Positions 5,570 to 6,008 of a stretch of 6,008 bases of DNA are shown here, in pieces (within the stretch, counting starts at the first letter, position 1; every line of letters starts with the position of its first letter). The stretch is from Ignavibacteria bacterium (GTDB lineage: Bacteria > Bacteroidota > Ignavibacteria > UBA10030 > UBA6906). Under the pieces are notes generated by a model that had not been told where the DNA came from, ran no database searches, and was given only the letters and a program-made list of their open reading frames with translations. The DNA is taken from assembly GCA_029859455.1 (NCBI GenBank), contig JAOUDE010000164.1, positions 1-6,008 on the forward strand, in the 5' to 3' direction. A program made the translations under genes and the position numbers.

Positions 5570-6008
5570 TCAGGAATTCGCGCGTGCTCGGTTTCGGTGT
5601 GCTGGGAGGGAGCGCTCTTGCGGCGGTGGGTGTTGTTGTGACGGTGATCATCGTGATGGGAACCATCGTGCTGAACGGAATCGGGGATCTCTCCTGGGAG
5701 TTTCTGTTCACCGCGCCCACAGACGGGATGACCGCAGGGGGGATATTTCCCGCCATCATCGGGACTGCCATGCTGGTAATCATCATGTCGATTGCCGGGA
5801 TTCCGGTCGGGACGATTACCGCTATCTACCTCAGCGAATATGCGGACAAGGAGTCGCTGCTTCCCCGATTGATCAGGTTTGCCGTAAACACACTGGCCGG
5901 TGTGCCTGCAATTGTGTTTGGATTGTTCGGTCTTGGATTTTTTATCCAGTTTGTCGGGGCCGGAATGGACGCACTCCTTTCCGGAGGAGCGGAACTGAAG
6001 TGGTCACA
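5566..6008 (+). CDS. pstA: Phosphate ABC transporter permease PstA, N-terminal part (3' end outside window)
   Basis: The second permease subunit of the phosphate ABC transporter, partner of PstC in the inner membrane. The ATG overlaps the pstC stop (ATGA, 4 bp), with GGAGG at 5555-5559 and 6-nt spacing, so translation is probably coupled. The visible 147 codons give a short N-terminus MIRNSR, TM1 (about 9-37), a periplasmic segment with LSWEFLFTAPTDGMTAGGIFPAI (residues 42-64, cited in parts LSWEFLF and GGIFPAIIGT), TM2 (about 63-84) ending in VGTITAIYLSEYA, and the strongly conserved NTLAGVPAIVFGLFGLGFF (108-126). This order is typical of PstA: Gly-Gly-Ile-x-Pro-Ala-Ile, then YL-EY, then LAGVP-IV-GL. 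The EAA loop and later helices are beyond the right edge, where pstB and phoU would also be expected. Confidence 0.93.
   Translation, partial: MIRNSRVLGFGVLGGSALAAVGVVVTVIIVMGTIVLNGIGDLSWEFLFTAPTDGMTAGGIFPAIIGTAMLVIIMSIAGIPVGTITAIYLSEYADKESLLPRLIRFAVNTLAGVPAIVFGLFGLGFFIQFVGAGMDALLSGGAELKWS

Overview
The window reads as chromosomal sequence from a Gram-negative, diderm bacterium of moderate GC content, with ordinary gene density and no mobile elements, CRISPR arrays or RNA genes that I can recognise. An outer-membrane porin of the phosphate-porin (Porin_O_P) type, sitting directly in front of pstS, is a combination I associate with the Bacteroidota/Chlorobiota (FCB) group. That placement is an inference from gene families and layout, not from a marker gene.

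Region 1 (1-1285, + strand) is a housekeeping pair. It holds the C-terminal two-thirds of methionyl-tRNA formyltransferase (fmt, cut by the window edge), followed without a gap (TGA then GTG) by a small class I SAM-dependent methyltransferase with an NPPW motif of the PrmC/RsmC type. Region 2 (1286-1765) is a 48-bp convergent gap carrying a heptanucleotide AT-rich tandem repeat, then a minus-strand gene for a 143-aa exported protein, probably a lipoprotein, of unknown function.

Region 3 (1766-2179) is a 414-bp divergent intergenic region. Most of it is unremarkable. Its right part carries two exact TTAAC boxes 11 bp apart, flanked by degenerate copies in the same 11-bp phase and followed 10 bp later by a -10-like TATCTT. 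This is the layout expected of a PhoB/PhoP/SphR-type Pho box and is the best regulatory signal in the window.

Region 4 (2180-6008, + strand) is a high-affinity phosphate-uptake operon: Porin_O_P-type porin, pstS, pstC and pstA (truncated by the window end). Gaps are 26 bp, 22 bp and a 4-bp ATGA overlap, so one transcript is likely. Working together, phosphate would cross the outer membrane through the porin, be captured by periplasmic PstS and be delivered to the PstC/PstA channel. The ATPase PstB and regulator PhoU would be expected just beyond the right edge. The most unusual protein feature is in PstC: a long, very acidic periplasmic loop after the first membrane helix, plus an extended hydrophilic N-terminus. 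Its GTG start overlaps an AUG-UGA start-stop pair under the same Shine-Dalgarno sequence.
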